Shown piece after piece: positions 1 through 10,693 of a stretch of 64,000 nucleotides of DNA (positions within the stretch are counted from its first letter, which is position 1; the number at the start of each line of letters is the position of its first letter). This DNA comes from Macrothele yani (taxonomy: Eukaryota > Arthropoda > Arachnida > Araneae > Macrothelidae), in assembly GCA_039090855.1 (NCBI GenBank), contig CM076996.1:49256469-49320468 (forward strand), given 5' to 3'. Position numbers and translations under genes: made by a program. A model generated the notes under the pieces. That model saw only the letters and a list, made by a program, of their open reading frames with translations, was not told where the DNA came from and did no database searches.

Positions 1-13
1 TTTGTATCCCGAG

Positions 14-18
<5 letters not shown>

Positions 19-45
<27 letters not shown>
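19..45. repeat. (CT)n microsatellite
   Basis: An uninterrupted CT dinucleotide run of about 27 bases lies at the left edge of the window. A longer run of the same kind sits at 53355-53409. Confidence 0.95.
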
Positions 46-48
<3 letters not shown>

Positions 49-209
49 CAAACACGAGCAGCATACACAGTTCCTGTACGTCCACGCAAATAATCCATCT
101 GTGGTCCTTGTAACTAATTTTATTTAGAACCAGAGCGCCAGATTTCCATAGTTTTCGTAAAAACAGCCGACAGGAATGGAAGCGAACTTGCTACCACTGT
201 GCAAAAGAT

Positions 210-466
210 TTATTTTAAAGAATCTATGAAAAGTCTCCACTGATCAACACTATACTCGACATCAAAAGTTTCTATAAAACCAATAACGTCTTTGAGAAAG
301 ACTAAACTAACTTCTGGAGCAAAGTATGGAACAAATTCTTTCTCACGGTTCTGTTTCCAAGTAAATGATGCGCCGAGTGCTAATATTGTTTTCGGTCGAG
401 AGTTTAAAATCGGCGCAGAATCTTTAGCAAGGCCTAGGGCTCTCACCAAATTATTAACCTTACTTT
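210..466 (-). pseudogene. fragment of a repeated uncharacterised arthropod protein family
   Basis: The minus strand encodes about 80 residues containing WKQNREKEFVPYF, IGFIETFDVEY and a terminal WRLFIDS. This matches, from memory, a protein family present in many copies in arthropod genomes whose members read on from IDSSK. Here a stop follows the IDSLK segment, so the copy is cut off. The open frame continues upstream of the first ATG-like codon to about 466. The family probably belongs to a mobile element or an expanded gene, but I cannot name its function. Confidence 0.45.
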
Positions 467-953
467 AAGAACAAAAACTGGAAGTTCGTGTTTAAAGCTA
501 TCACTCTTGTTCAGAGCTTACAGGAGCAAAAAGAAGAAATTGCCGCTGATATACCTGATTTATGATCAACGGGTCTTACAGCAGTAGGAAGGTTCGGATA
601 TCAAATCTCTGTTTTGTATTTAGTGTGGTACCGTTGTACATTAGAGGTGCAAAAGTAGCAGTCATCACACTGTAATTTTTTTATTCCCTCCAGAACACTG
701 GCACACCAAGACGAATGGATTTCCTTATCCTTTATTCACTGCCACAGTTCTTCAACACAAAAAGCACAGGAATCCCACACAGATCCCATAAATTGTCCTG
801 GTCCCCAATTTTTATTTCAAAGAATGCGTATTTTGTTTATGTCTTTAATGTTCCTTTGTTGCTTTTTAATGGGAAATTTTCCACGAAGGTAACATAAACT
901 CTCTTAATAGTTAACACTTTCTCGTGCAAACATTTTCGCAAATATTGCTATTC
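467..953. other. no recognisable gene
   Basis: This AT-rich stretch has only short open frames, the longest about 60 codons at 715-897, with no motif I recognise. It ends at the 8-bp target duplication of the hAT-like element. Confidence 0.5.
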
Positions 954-1069
954 ACTACATTCAGGGCTGGATTAAGTGGGGTGAGTCTAACCTTGGGGTC
1001 CACCATTACGAAAGGCCCATGAGGAATGCAGCTACACCACAAATAATACACGGCTTGTATATTTATATA

Positions 1070-2269
1070 CACTGAAGAGCAATTGAATTAGAGATGCCTG
1101 TCTAGTAACGTGTAGCACCACCTTTCGCCCTGATGACGGCGGCGATTCGTCTCGGCGTGGACTCGACAAGACACCGGAAGCGCTGGGAAGCCATACGGAT
1201 CCACGACCCCTGAACAAGCTCCCACAGTTCACGAAAATTTGATGGAGGGGGTCATCTCTCTCGATGGCATCACAGATGTGCTCAATGGGATTGAGGTCAG
1301 GTGACCTAGATGGCCAAGGAAGCGAGGTCAGTTCGGTGGAGTGTTCATCCAACCATTAGGATACAATTCGGTAGCGATGGCACGGTGCACTGTCTTGTTG
1401 CAGGATGAGGTCCCCAGTGGGATGTTGAAGATGCACAAACGGGAGCAAATGGTCGTCCAGGATATCCCGGTAACTTTGACCTGTGAGGGACGATGTCACA
1501 CGTACCAGGGGTCCCATTTCAGTCCGCGTAAACAGTCCCCAGACGAGAATGCCACCCTCACCAGCTTGAAGAGTACCCTGCTAGCAAGAAGGATCCATCG
1601 CTTCATGTTGTTTGCGCCGTACTCGTATCCTGCCATCCGCATGTACTAACGTGATCTCGACTCATCAGTCCAGGCAACATTTTCCCACATGTCTAGGGTC
1701 CAGTGGTGATGTTCTCACGCTCATGCTAATCTTTGCACCCTGTGATGTGCGGTCAGCAGCGTACCCTCGTGGGACGATGGCTTCTTTACCCCATAGCGAG
1801 GAGATGGTTCTGGATGGTGTGGCTGCTTACACGTTTTTGTGCACCAGCGTTAAATTGCCGAGTGATTTCTTGCACTGTGGCCCGTCTATACGCTGTTACA
1901 ATGCGTGCTAGCCGACGATGACCCAGCTCATCCGCACGCTGTTGTCCAGGGCAGTTGGCCCTTGCAGGGATGGTTTTACCGGATTCGATGTACTCACGGT
2001 GCACCCGTGACACAGTGGCTCGTGAAAATACCAGTGCCTGCACGACTTCCGAGATGGAGTGACCAATTCGTCGGGCCCCGACAATTTGCCCACGATCAAA
2101 TGCGCTTAGATCCTTTGTCTTACCCATACTGCGTCCGACTCTTATTGATTTCCGTCGCATCACTCCTTATGTTGTCGGATCGTTGCATACGTCATGTAGT
2201 TTCCGTTTACAGGGAAACTCTCCACATTTGCATAGCGCCAGCTGTCTCTAATTCAATTGCTCTTCAGTG
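1070..2269 (-). mobile_element. Tc1-like element, copy 1 of the CACTGAAGAGC family
   Basis: The terminal inverted repeats start CACTGAAGAGCAATTGAATT and match perfectly over 25 bp at both ends. TA dinucleotides flank the element at 1068-1069 and 2270-2271. A second copy of the same family lies at 54578-55763. The 1.2-kb length is normal for a Tc1 element. It sits inside the hAT-like element, so it is the younger insertion. Confidence 0.93.
1190..2127 (-). pseudogene. Tc1-like transposase, broken
   Basis: Tc1 transposases cut and paste their element with an RNase H-like DDE domain behind an N-terminal paired-type helix-turn-helix. The reading starts at MGKTKDLSAFDRGQIVGARR (2127 downwards) and covers both helix-turn-helix units down to about 1786. 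The frame is then lost. The C-terminal part reappears with LPWPSRSPDLNPIEH near 1270-1320, which carries the third catalytic residue, then is scrambled at a small deletion after IEHICDAIERD. Several frameshifts make it non-functional. The copy at 54.6 kb is broken at different places. Confidence 0.85.
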
Positions 2270-2429
2270 TATAAATAAAAGTAAAATACACTTACGGACA
2301 ATGAAATTTGCGCACCAAGAAGGAAGCATCGGATTGAACTGAAATTTTATGGACGTAATGATACAGATGAATGATACACATGATGGCAAAAACAGAGCTG
2401 AAGGACAATTACAGAGGGATCTGTGGCAC

Positions 2430-3570
2430 GCAGTCTGGTCATTTTCAATAGCGCGTCGTACGGCCCCGTGAGGCAATACTATGCTGTAATACGGTCCGGC
2501 ATTGAGGTGAACAGACGCCTGATGTTCTCCTGCAGCAGACTGGCCCACACCTGTTGGACGGTGTGCTCCAAGTCCCGGGTAGTGCGGCACGGCGGCAGCT
2601 GGCGTTTCAATTGGTCCCACACATGCTCGGTAGGGGACATGTCCGGGGAGCGGGCAGGCCATAGAAGTGCCTGAACATGATGTTGGCATTCCTGGGCAAC
2701 CCTAGCCGTGTGCGTGCGGGCATTATTCTTCTGACATAGCGCACCTGGAATCCCGGCCAGGGATGGGAGCACGTGGGGCCGTAGTATCTCATCCACATAC
2801 CGTTGGTCCGTCAATGATCCACATACCGTTGTCCCGTCAAGGATCTACATACCGTTGGCCCGTCAATGATCCACATAACGTTGGCCCGTCAATGATCCAC
2901 GTACCAGTACTAGAGCTCATCGGCTATCGTAATCAATGGCTCTCTAAACCATAATGCCTGCAGTGGGAAAGGCGTGGCGCTCAAAAGCGAGCTTGGGATT
3001 GTGCCGTTGACCCGGGGACCTCCACACCCAGACACGATGATCATCTGTCCCCAAAACGAAGCGGCACTCATATCTAAACACCACACGTCGTCAGTCTGTG
3101 GCGTTCTACGTCGCTCTGGCCTGGCACCACTGCACAAGGAGCCGGCGATGTTCCGGTGTTAATGGCAGCACACGTAACTTTGGGATCGCAGATTCGCTTC
3201 CGCGAGGCGTCGGGAAATGGTTTGTGGGCACACAGGAACCGCTACATTTGCCTGTATAGTGGACCGGGTCCCCGTGGGATACTTTCGTGCCTGGCGCACG
3301 ATCCGTCGAAATTCTATATCGGTGGTCCTCCTGGTCCTTCCGGAGCCGCTCCGCCGTGTGGCAGTGCTGTCACATGTCAACTGCTCCCAACACAGTCGGA
3401 CGGTCAAAACGATCCACGTGGCCGGTTATACAGCGCGCCGACCACCCTGCGGTTTTCAGCCCGATGATCAGGCCACTCTCAAAGTCCGTAAATCGACGTC
3501 TCTGGCGTCTACCCGGCATTCTTTTCACTCTGTACTTTTGGTTGCGTCTGCCGGTTCGTTTCGCTTTCAT
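2430..3570 (-). pseudogene. Tc1-like transposase with DD32E-type spacing, broken
   Basis: The N terminus is readable from about 3570 (RRRFTDFESGLIIGLKTAGW), followed by SGRTRRTTDIEFRRIVRQAR near 3330. The catalytic half includes NARTHTARVAQ and WPARSPDMSPTEHVWDQLKR (2814-2479). Only 32 residues separate the second and third catalytic positions, against 34 in classical Tc1. The usual QQD before NAR reads QKN, so the second aspartate is lost. Frameshifts separate the three readable blocks, and a 26-bp tandem array disrupts the segment before LRPHVLPSL. Confidence 0.82.
2791..2905. repeat. 26-bp tandem repeat inside a transposase gene
   Basis: About 4.4 copies of a unit beginning ATCCACATACCGTTGG repeat at 2791, 2817, 2843, 2869 and 2895 with few differences. 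The unit corresponds to the TDQRYVDE region of the transposase on the minus strand. Because 26 is not a multiple of three, the array also destroys the frame. Confidence 0.92.
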
Positions 3571-4470
3571 GGGGCATCGACTACACGCCGGTTTATAAAG
3601 CTGCCGGTTCGTTCTTGCAGCTCCACCACAAGTTGTGCGGTCATGCGCAATCGCACCAAACGTGGATCATTTACGTACCAGCACGCACTCTAGCTATTTG
3701 CAAGTTCTGCGGTTGCAGCATGTTTTCTTCTAGTTGCGCAAATTTTATTATCCGTGAGTGTAGTTTTAGTTCTGCCTTGTATTAATTCTACTCGATCACA
3801 AACGGTGGCTAGAAGACGAACAGATTTCAAGGCAGTGACTCACTAATAGTAAACGTGTCATGTTACTGTGGATAGCGGGGTCGGCGAGACAGTTGCAGTT
3901 TTTTGACTACCATCCACCCACAGCTCCCTGTTTGTACTTGCAACCGTTTATGTGCGAACTGCACTGTAGCTTCCCATTGCATAACGCAAAAGATGCACTA
4001 AGAAAAGTACACAATAATAAATTATTAAAAATCCCAAGACAAAATCTAGGAATCTTAAGCTTTTAACTCATGTTCTTGTAAACAACATTAGAAAATACAG
4101 TGACTTTTTATGAAAACTCTGCAGGTAATTTATTAGTTTGAAAAATGCACTATGTATTAATTATCACAAACTTATTGCTACAGTTTCGGGTTTTAACGGA
4201 CTTCAGTAATGATTCTCTGTCATAGGTTCTTAGGGGGCCCACTCAGACGTGGTAGCTCAATCAGATGTCTTAGCCTAGGGGCTCACAAAGGCCTTAATCC
4301 ATCGCTGACTACATTTAAATTAAATACAAGTACAGTAGACAACTGTTGAGCGCAGAGGCTTAACTCCGGCTAGCAACTAGCAGCCTTGTAGAGAGGTCGA
4401 GATGAGCTGAAATAAAAGTATACACCGAGCCACAGGTCCAAAGTTCTGCGGAAATGATTTGAGGAACATA

Positions 4471-5872
4471 CACTGACGGAAAAAAAAAATCCCAACACCA
4501 AGAAGGGGTTGTGTTAGATAAACGACAGTTGGTAGGCGGTGAGAGTACATCTGTAAGATGACGTCTATGCAAATTTCGCATACGTGTGGCGCTAGTAGCG
4601 CCCCTCGGAACATGCAAAGCAGGTTTGCTGTAAATACGCGCTGTAACGTTCGTGAGCGTTAGTTATCGTTGAGATTCGACGTAGTGTGTTGATGTTAGTC
4701 AAGAATGCCTTTAAGAAGACGAAGAAGCCATTATCAACAGATCACGGAGTTTGAACGAGGTCCTGTAATAGGGCTACAAGAAGGTGGATATTCTTTCCGC
4801 AATATTGCAGAACGACTTGGCAGGAATGTAGCCACTGTGCATGATTGTTGGCAGCGGTGGTCAAGGGAAGGTACTGCCTCAAGAAAACTGGGTTCCGGCC
4901 GGCCACGTGGCACCACTGAGAGGGAAGACCGCCATGTACGGCGTATGGCCGTGGCGCATCGTACTGCGTCTGCGGCAGCAATTCGAGCTGCAGTTGCCAC
5001 CACAGTGACACAACAAACTGTTACAAATCGGTTACTTGAAGGACAGCTCCGAGCCAGACGCCCTGTAGCGTGCATTCCACTTACTCCAAACCACTGCCGT
5101 TTGCGACGTCAGTGGTGTCAAGCTAGAGCTCATTGGAGGACGGAGTGGAGATCTGTTGTGTTTCCTGATGAAAGCCGGTTCTGCCTGGGTGCCAGTGATG
5201 GCCGTGTGTTGGTTAGAAGGAGGCCAGGTGAACGCCTGCAACCAACCTGTCTGCGGTCGAGACACATTGGACCTACACCTGGAGTTATGGTCTGGGGAGC
5301 AATTTCCTATGACAGCAGGAGCACTCTCGTGGTAACCCACGCACCCTGACGGCACAGTTGTACCGCGATCTGGTGATTCAACCTGTTGTGCTGCCATTCA
5401 TAAACAGCATTCCAGGGGTGTTTTCCAACAGGAGAACGCTCGCCCGCATACCGCTGTTGTAACCCAACATGCTCTACAGAGTGTCGACATGTTGCCGTGG
5501 CCTGCTAGATCACCAGATCTTCCACCAATCGAGCACGTATGGGACATCATTGGACGACAACTCCAGCGTCACCCCCAACCAGCATTAACCGTCCCTGTAT
5601 TGGCCGACCAAGTGCAACAGGCATGGAACTCCATCCCACAAACTGACATCCAGCACCTGTACGACACAATGCATGAACGTTTGCGTGCTTGCATTCAACA
5701 TTCTGGCGGTTACACCGGTTATTAATGTACCAGCATTGCACATTTAAAATGGCTCTTCTCGCGCTTACATTAAACTGTGATCTTGAAACCTTAATCGATT
5801 AAATATGTTACCCATACAAATGTATTGCCGCCATTTCATTATTCTACAACTATTTTTTCGCGGTGTTGGGAT
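4471..5872 (+). mobile_element. Tc1-like element with truncated right terminus
   Basis: The left terminus CACTGACGG with a long A-run and CCCAACACCAAGAAGG begins at 4471 after TA (4469-4470). The mirror sequence near 5850-5872 (TTTTTTCGCGGTGTTGGGAT) stops before the final bases of the inverted repeat. It runs directly into a different Tc1 relic (5871-6005). The family is one I associate with spider genomes. Confidence 0.85.
4705..5725 (+). pseudogene. Tc1-like transposase, two frameshifts
   Basis: The start is the ATG at 4705 (MPLRRRRSHYQQITEFERG), which matches the family start. The helix-turn-helix domains and the first catalytic aspartate (VVFPDESRF, about 5160) lie in one 215-codon frame. 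A frameshift near 5335 and another near 5420 precede the block QQENARPHTAV and LPWPARSPDLPPIEHVWD. The reading ends normally in GGYTGY at 5725. The second catalytic aspartate is replaced by glutamate (QQEN instead of QQDN). The spacing to the third acidic residue is 32. Confidence 0.88.
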
Positions 5873-6005
5873 TGGCCTCCTAGCTTGCCCGATATCAATC
5901 CCATAGAGCATTTGTGAGACACTATGAAATGGAATATCAGGCGTCTGGATACAACAGTCACCTCCATACGTACATTGAAGGGCGCATTACACGTGACGAT
6001 CAATA
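5871..6005 (+). pseudogene. Tc1 transposase relic abutting the previous element
   Basis: Starting exactly where the preceding inverted repeat breaks off, the plus strand reads WPPSLPDINPIEHL, a stop, then DTMKWNIRRLDTTVTSIRTL. This is the third-catalytic-residue region of a different Tc1 family. Nothing of its N-terminal half is present nearby. Confidence 0.7.
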
Positions 6006-7509
6006 TTATCTCATATGTATATTTTTACATGGTGGAATTTTTCACTCCAAAACGGATTTAGTGAGGATTTCTATCCGCCCCGAGCTCCTGGTTATATGCA
6101 GGTGTCTGTACTAGAAACATTGTTTTTCCGTCACATAGTTCTTGCTATGAAGACGATTTTTCGCATATTTTCTGCTTTTTATAATTCACATTTCAGCTGC
6201 TAAAGTTCATTATGTTATATTTCCATTTTGGAAGAGCACTTCCGACTCTAACGATCCGATTGAAAAATGATTCTTTGGTGGGATATTTTTCACTATGAAG
6301 ACCACTTTGCGCACATTTTCTCGGTCAAATATCGCACAGTTTTCCTCCTAGGGAAAACTGTGCAATATTAGGGTGAGTAAAGTTATATCACGATTGCATC
6401 GATATCGCTGTTTTGAATTGTTCGATTCCAAACATTTCTTTTGCTTCCTTTCTTCCACCACGAGGAAGAATTTGCGCTCAGTTTGAGATTTTTCGTTACG
6501 CACATTTCGGTCCCTAATGGGCGCAAGTAAATCTTTCGAAATAACCGTTGTATTACTTCTACTTGTAAATGTTTTAGCAATCCTAGAAGTTCTACTGAAA
6601 AAAATATTTTAACAACTGATTCCGTTGACTACGAAGAACAATGCCCACACTGTGTATTTTAAATAATCCACAGGTTTTTTTCGCTAAGGGAGTAATCACC
6701 TTTTCTTTTTTAATAGTTTCCCTATTTATGAAAAGCAGCTTTGAAAAAATTCTTTGTCGGAAAGGAATTATAAAAATACAGGAAAATACATAAATGCAAG
6801 AAATATACATGTAAAATAAAAACACATAAAATATTAGAATGTTGACACCGAGAGCTTGATGTCAACTTTTTGTCATTATCATTACTTTTATATGTTGATT
6901 TCTGGCATTTGGATGCAATGAGTTCGACTTTCCAGAGAGTGATTATTCTGTTCTTTGATCTTTTCATTTGCATTATGATTTGTTATGGAAAAAAAGAAAG
7001 AAAAATAAATACAGAAACAAAAACCAAACTTTCGTATCTTTAAACTTATTTTTTATGAGCATTAGTAACTGCCTCATAATCTCTGCACTTAGAGAAAGAA
7101 ATCCGGGCTTAGAATGAGCAGTGCTTTCCATAAATAAAACATTAAGCATTACTTAAATTTCTTTCATAAACCACACATCCCGACTAGTTTTTCGGAATTA
7201 AATCCATTCGTTAGGGATGCACTTTTAAAAATTCAGTTTATGGATTGAAGTTCAGCTGAAGAGCCACGGGGAATTCTAATTGATTGGAACAAACAGCACA
7301 TTTAAAAAAAAAGAAAAGGAAAGAGAAAACAAAAAACCCCGTTCCGAGTTGTCGCACGTAAAATATGACACATTCTTTTCTTATGCAGTGGAAAATCACT
7401 ATTTTCATCGCAAATCAACGGGTTTGAATTACTTCAACTTAGTTCTGAGAGTTCCTCTTTAAAAGACGCTTGCCCTTTTTTTCCGGTTTAACGACACCAT
7501 TAGCATGTA
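6006..7509. other. no recognisable gene; one short hairpin
   Basis: The stretch is AT-rich with only short open frames (for example 6383-6580 and 6592-6973 on the minus strand) and no motif I recognise. An inverted repeat at 6329-6370 has 17-bp arms (ATATCGCACAGTTTTCC and its complement, one mismatch) and a short loop. It could be a MITE fragment. Confidence 0.5.
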
Positions 7510-8720
7510 AGCCGTCAACTGTTCTGGACCTGGTGGAGTAATGGCGCTGTGAAAGAACACAGGAGCTGGAATAGGTATCATATTTATTATTATTGTTCAC
7601 AAATTACAAAGTTCAATATGTGTGCCATTTAGGTCGATTACATTCTAAATACCCAATACAAAGTCATCAACACACGCTCCTAGCATTTCAGGTGGGATAT
7701 TTGAAACATGTGTCGTTATGCTTGACTTCCTCGCTGGTATGGAGCGAATGTAATCCTGGTAGACTCTATCCTTGAGATATTCCCAAAGCCAGAAGTCACA
7801 GGGATTCAAATCTGGTGATCGTGAAGGCCAAACATAAGGAGAACAAAATGGAAATTATGTATTCACTTCCAAATGTATCCTGAAGCAGCTGTTTAACTAT
7901 GCGACCAACATGTGGTGGTGCCCCATCTTGCATAAAAACAGTACTCGGTAAACACGCTCTTTCTTGCAACGCAGGAATGATATGTTGAGCCAGAACGTCA
8001 CGGTAACGTTCACCTGTAACGGTGCATCGCACTACACTTGCAGGGGTTCTTTCCTCAAAGGAAAATGGCCCGAGAATAAAACTGAATGTGAATCCGCACG
8101 GTACAGTCACATAGATTGACTGTAATGGTCTTTGGAACACAACATGTGTATTTGTAGTACCTCATACCCGGCAGTTATGAGTGTTCACCACACCTCCCAG
8201 TGTAAAATGAGCTTCATCAGTTAATAGGATGTAAGGGAAGGTTTCTTCCATTTTCGCCCAAAATCATAACGCAAAATTTGTTCGCTGCCCCGGATCTTGG
8301 GGTTTCACTTCGTGCACCATCTGAATTTTGTATTGGTTAAAGCATAAAATGCACCATAGCACTTTGCGTACAATTGACCATGGGACTGACAGTTATCAAG
8401 CGACTGCTGGGGCACTTGTTGATGATACAGGAACCTCTGCATTTGCTGAACTGTCGGTGATAGCAACAGCGATCTCCTCAATGACTTCTTCCGGGTGACG
8501 TCGCCGACCTCTTCCAGGTGAAACATTTAATTCACCTGTTTGTTCACATTTTACAATCATTTTATTTTCTTTAATCCGTTATTTGTCAGGTTCCTCGTCG
8601 CAACCATTTTAATATTCGGTACTTCCTTAGCGACGATGACGCATTCCCATTTCTCTCATAAAACAATTTCACAAGGAGCGCGCGGTCTTTCTTCAGCATG
8701 ATGACCGTCGACAACTGTTG
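7510..8720 (-). mobile_element. DD41D mariner-like element, decayed
   Basis: The minus strand carries a mariner-type transposase gene (see the next entry). The boundaries are approximate because I cannot identify clean inverted repeats or TA duplications. An inverted fragment of the same family follows at 8780-8960. Confidence 0.7.
7600..8540 (-). pseudogene. mariner-like (DD41D-type) transposase, broken
   Basis: Readable blocks in order on the minus strand are an N-terminal DNA-binding part (8526-8305, two frames), GPFSFEERTPASVVRCTVTG and STVFMQDGAPPHVGRIVKQL (8140-7860). After a frameshift come WPSRSPDLNPCDFWLWEYL and NIPPEML. The spacing from the D of MQDG to the D of PCDFW is about 41 residues, which fits the DD41D (rosa-like) group. 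The transposase would act on its own termini in the nucleus. Stops and shifts make it dead. Confidence 0.78.
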
Positions 8721-8779
8721 CCATCGGTAAAGGTTCTTGTTGTTTTATAGTCTGCAGCTTGTCTCACAGACAAAACAAC

Positions 8780-8960
8780 TGTCTCGCAGATAATTTGCAT
8801 AGTCCACAATGTGTTGTGTGGCTTTGGAAATATCCCACCTGAAATGCCACAAGCGTGTGTGGACAATTTTTATTGCGTATTCAGCATGTAATCGACCTGG
8901 ATGGCACACATATTGAACCAACTTGGTAATTTCCGAACGATAACAATAAATAATATACCC
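8780..8960 (+). pseudogene. 3' fragment of a DD41D mariner-like element, split by the Penelope insertion
   Basis: The plus strand matches the 3' end of the neighbouring mariner-like copy in opposite orientation: AAATATCCCACCTGAAATGC, then the conserved AATCGACCTGGATGGCACAC stretch. It is interrupted after AATAATATACCC (8949-8960). It resumes at 11267 with ATTCCAGCTCTTATTTTC and the CACAGCGCCATTC block, continuing to about 11300. Confidence 0.75.
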
Positions 8961-8989
8961 GAAGAATTGCGTAGACATACACCAGTAAT

Positions 8990-9266
8990 ACTAAAAATGC
9001 TGAAATCCGTTTTATTGGTGTAATATTAGAAACACTAGTACAAACACCTAGCTTTCACCACCACGGGTGGCTTCTTCATGCAGAAGTATTCCAATGCAAA
9101 AACAAAAACGAACAGAAAACAGAGTTCCAGTTATGAATTCAAAAATAGAAGTTTGTTATAGACATTATAGAACGCGCGCGTCATATTCTAGATGTGTGAT
9201 TAGGAGCGCGCGTATTAATGAGCGTGCGCCATACATGTGGGAGGTCCATTGACGTTTCCTCGTCCA
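8990..9266 (-). repeat. left inverted terminal repeat of Penelope-like element 1
   Basis: This segment is the reverse complement of 10973-11246 with roughly 90 percent identity by eye. Shared stretches include ATATTAGAAACACTAGTACA and CACCACGGGTGGCTTCTTCA. It contains, in antisense, the end of the endonuclease reading frame, so the repeat overlaps coding sequence. Confidence 0.88.
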
Positions 9267-9294
9267 TGATGCTTAAGCCTTGCAAAAATTGGTG

Positions 9295-9345
9295 GTATCT
9301 TTGGCCCTGGAGGTATCCTGGCTATACCTCCAGGGCCAAAGATAC
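9295..9345. repeat. perfect 22-bp hairpin at the 5' junction of the Penelope-like element
   Basis: The arm at 9295-9316 (GTATCTTTGGCCCTGG...) is perfectly complementary to 9324-9345, with a 7-base loop. The same sequence occurs a third time, in coding orientation, at 9580-9600 (PSGPKIP). The stretch 9268-9318 is an inverted copy of 9575-9628, so a piece of the reverse transcriptase gene has been copied backwards at the 5' end. Confidence 0.9.
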
Positions 9346-10575
9346 AAGGTGACCATTGCGCAGATAAAGTGTGACCCTAGCCTGATCTATACCCTCACAG
9401 ACAAATCTGGCCAGCTAGCAGTGATGAACAAGACGGACTATGATGAAGGGATCCTGGACTTCATCCGACAGTCGCAGTCAACACTCCAGACCAAATCCCT
9501 ACTTAACCGTTGGATAGCGCAGGTTAAGATGGTGGCGAAGAAAGCATCGCTTTCGGACACCATCAGGAAAGGGGTCAGGATACCTTCAGGGCCAAAGATA
9601 CCACCAATTTTTGCAAGGCTTAAGAATCATAAGCCTGACAACCCAATTCGACCAATCGTTTCAAGAAGGTGTGCTCCATCCTTCCATCTAGAGAAGGAGC
9701 TAGCTACACTTTTGTCTCCTTTCCTGCCGCATTCAAGTGTGGCACTGTTGTCGTCTCAGGACTTTATAGAAAGAATTAGAAGCCTAAAGGTAGTGCCTCC
9801 TCATATTTTAGGGAGTTTTGATACTATCTCACTGTACCCCTCAATTCCTGTTAAAGAAGCTACAAATACCCCAAAGCAACACTCGCCGATTCATCGCTTT
9901 ACACTGAAAATACGCTGATGGAGATATCCAAAGTCATTGACCTAGTTACAGATGCTAACTATTTTAGTTTCCAGGACCATACCTACAAGCAGACCAAAGG
10001 GGTCCCAATGGGCTCCGCTCTCTCTGCAGTACTGGCCGAAGCAATCCTACGACCCCTAGAAGCCCGGATACTCAGCGCACCTGGACCAACCTCATGTACA
10101 TGGCTACGATACGTAGATGACGTTTTCTTCATCTGGGCAAACACCGAGGAGGAACTAAATAGGTTTTTCAAAACCATCAATTTGGAACACCCTGCCATAA
10201 AGTTCACTATGGAGCGAGAATAAAAATGCATCCCTACCGTTCCTGGATGTTTTGGTCAAGAAGTATCCATCCAGGTACCTCAGCACTAGTGTCCACTACA
10301 AACCTACCTATGTTCCTAATGTCATACTGCCTTCCTCATCGTGCCCCAAGGAGAGAAAGCTAGCACTTTTCCAACACAGGGCCAGGCGAGCTTTCACCCA
10401 CTCATCAGACAACGCCACACTCCACGCCGAGATTGGCACCGTAAGATCTTTAGCGTTTTCTGCAGGACACTCACCCAGCATGGCTGATCAGATCATACAC
10501 CAGACGAAGTCTAAACTCGCATCCCGTGGCACCGTATGCCCCACCCAAAAACTACAATACATCGTCTCATGCTAG
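9346..10575 (+). pseudogene. Penelope-type reverse transcriptase, frameshifted and 5' truncated
   Basis: Penelope reverse transcriptases are related to telomerase and copy element RNA at the target. Visible blocks are LKNHKPDNPIRPIVS, GSFDTISLYPSIPVKEA, KQTKGVPMGSALSAVLAEA and LRYVDDVFF (the YxDD active site, about 10110-10135). Then come FLDVLVKK and KERKLALFQHRARRAFTHSS. Frameshifts occur near 9880-9915 and near 10220-10250. The true N terminus is missing; the sequence enters at a conserved stretch before LAVMNKTDYDE. The catalytic YVDD is intact. Confidence 0.88.
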
Positions 10576-10693
10576 TACGTACCAGGCTTCACATATTTCT
10601 TAAAAAATTCCCCAAAAAAAACTTGGTTTTGGCATAAGGATTACCGCACCTAGGGCAATAGCATCTTGTCTCGCATCAACAAAAAACGCCGGC

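Larger units (their letters stand above)
2289..3760 (-). mobile_element. Tc1-like element of the CACTTACGGACAATG family
   Basis: The left end CACTTACGGACAATGAAATT and the right end ...TTATTATCCGTGAGTG (3760) form an imperfect inverted repeat of about 26 bp, flanked by TA at 2287-2288 and 3761-3762. It is nested in the hAT-like element 19 bases from the first Tc1. A truncated plus-strand relative lies at 53672-54106. An internal 26-bp tandem repeat (2791-2905) lengthens the element. Confidence 0.88.
962..4307. mobile_element. hAT-like DNA transposon carrying two nested Tc1 elements
   Basis: The left end begins CAGGGCTGGATTAAG (962-976) and the right end is CTTAATCCATCGCTG (4293-4307), an inverted pair with 13 of 15 matches. 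The perfect 8-bp direct repeat ACTACATT flanks it at 954-961 and 4308-4315. An 8-bp duplication with CAGGG-type termini is characteristic of hAT elements. Removing the two Tc1 insertions (1070-2269 and 2289-3760) leaves about 0.67 kb with no transposase, so this is a non-autonomous element. The only hAT sequence between the two Tc1 copies is about 19 bases (2270-2288). Confidence 0.8.

Noticed and set aside
1341..2342. Plus-strand open frames over the first Tc1 element
   Set aside because: They are antisense shadows of the minus-strand transposase.
9067..9252. Small gene upstream of the Penelope reverse transcriptase
   Set aside because: It lies in the inverted terminal repeat and the same frame occurs at 10988-11176 on the other strand.
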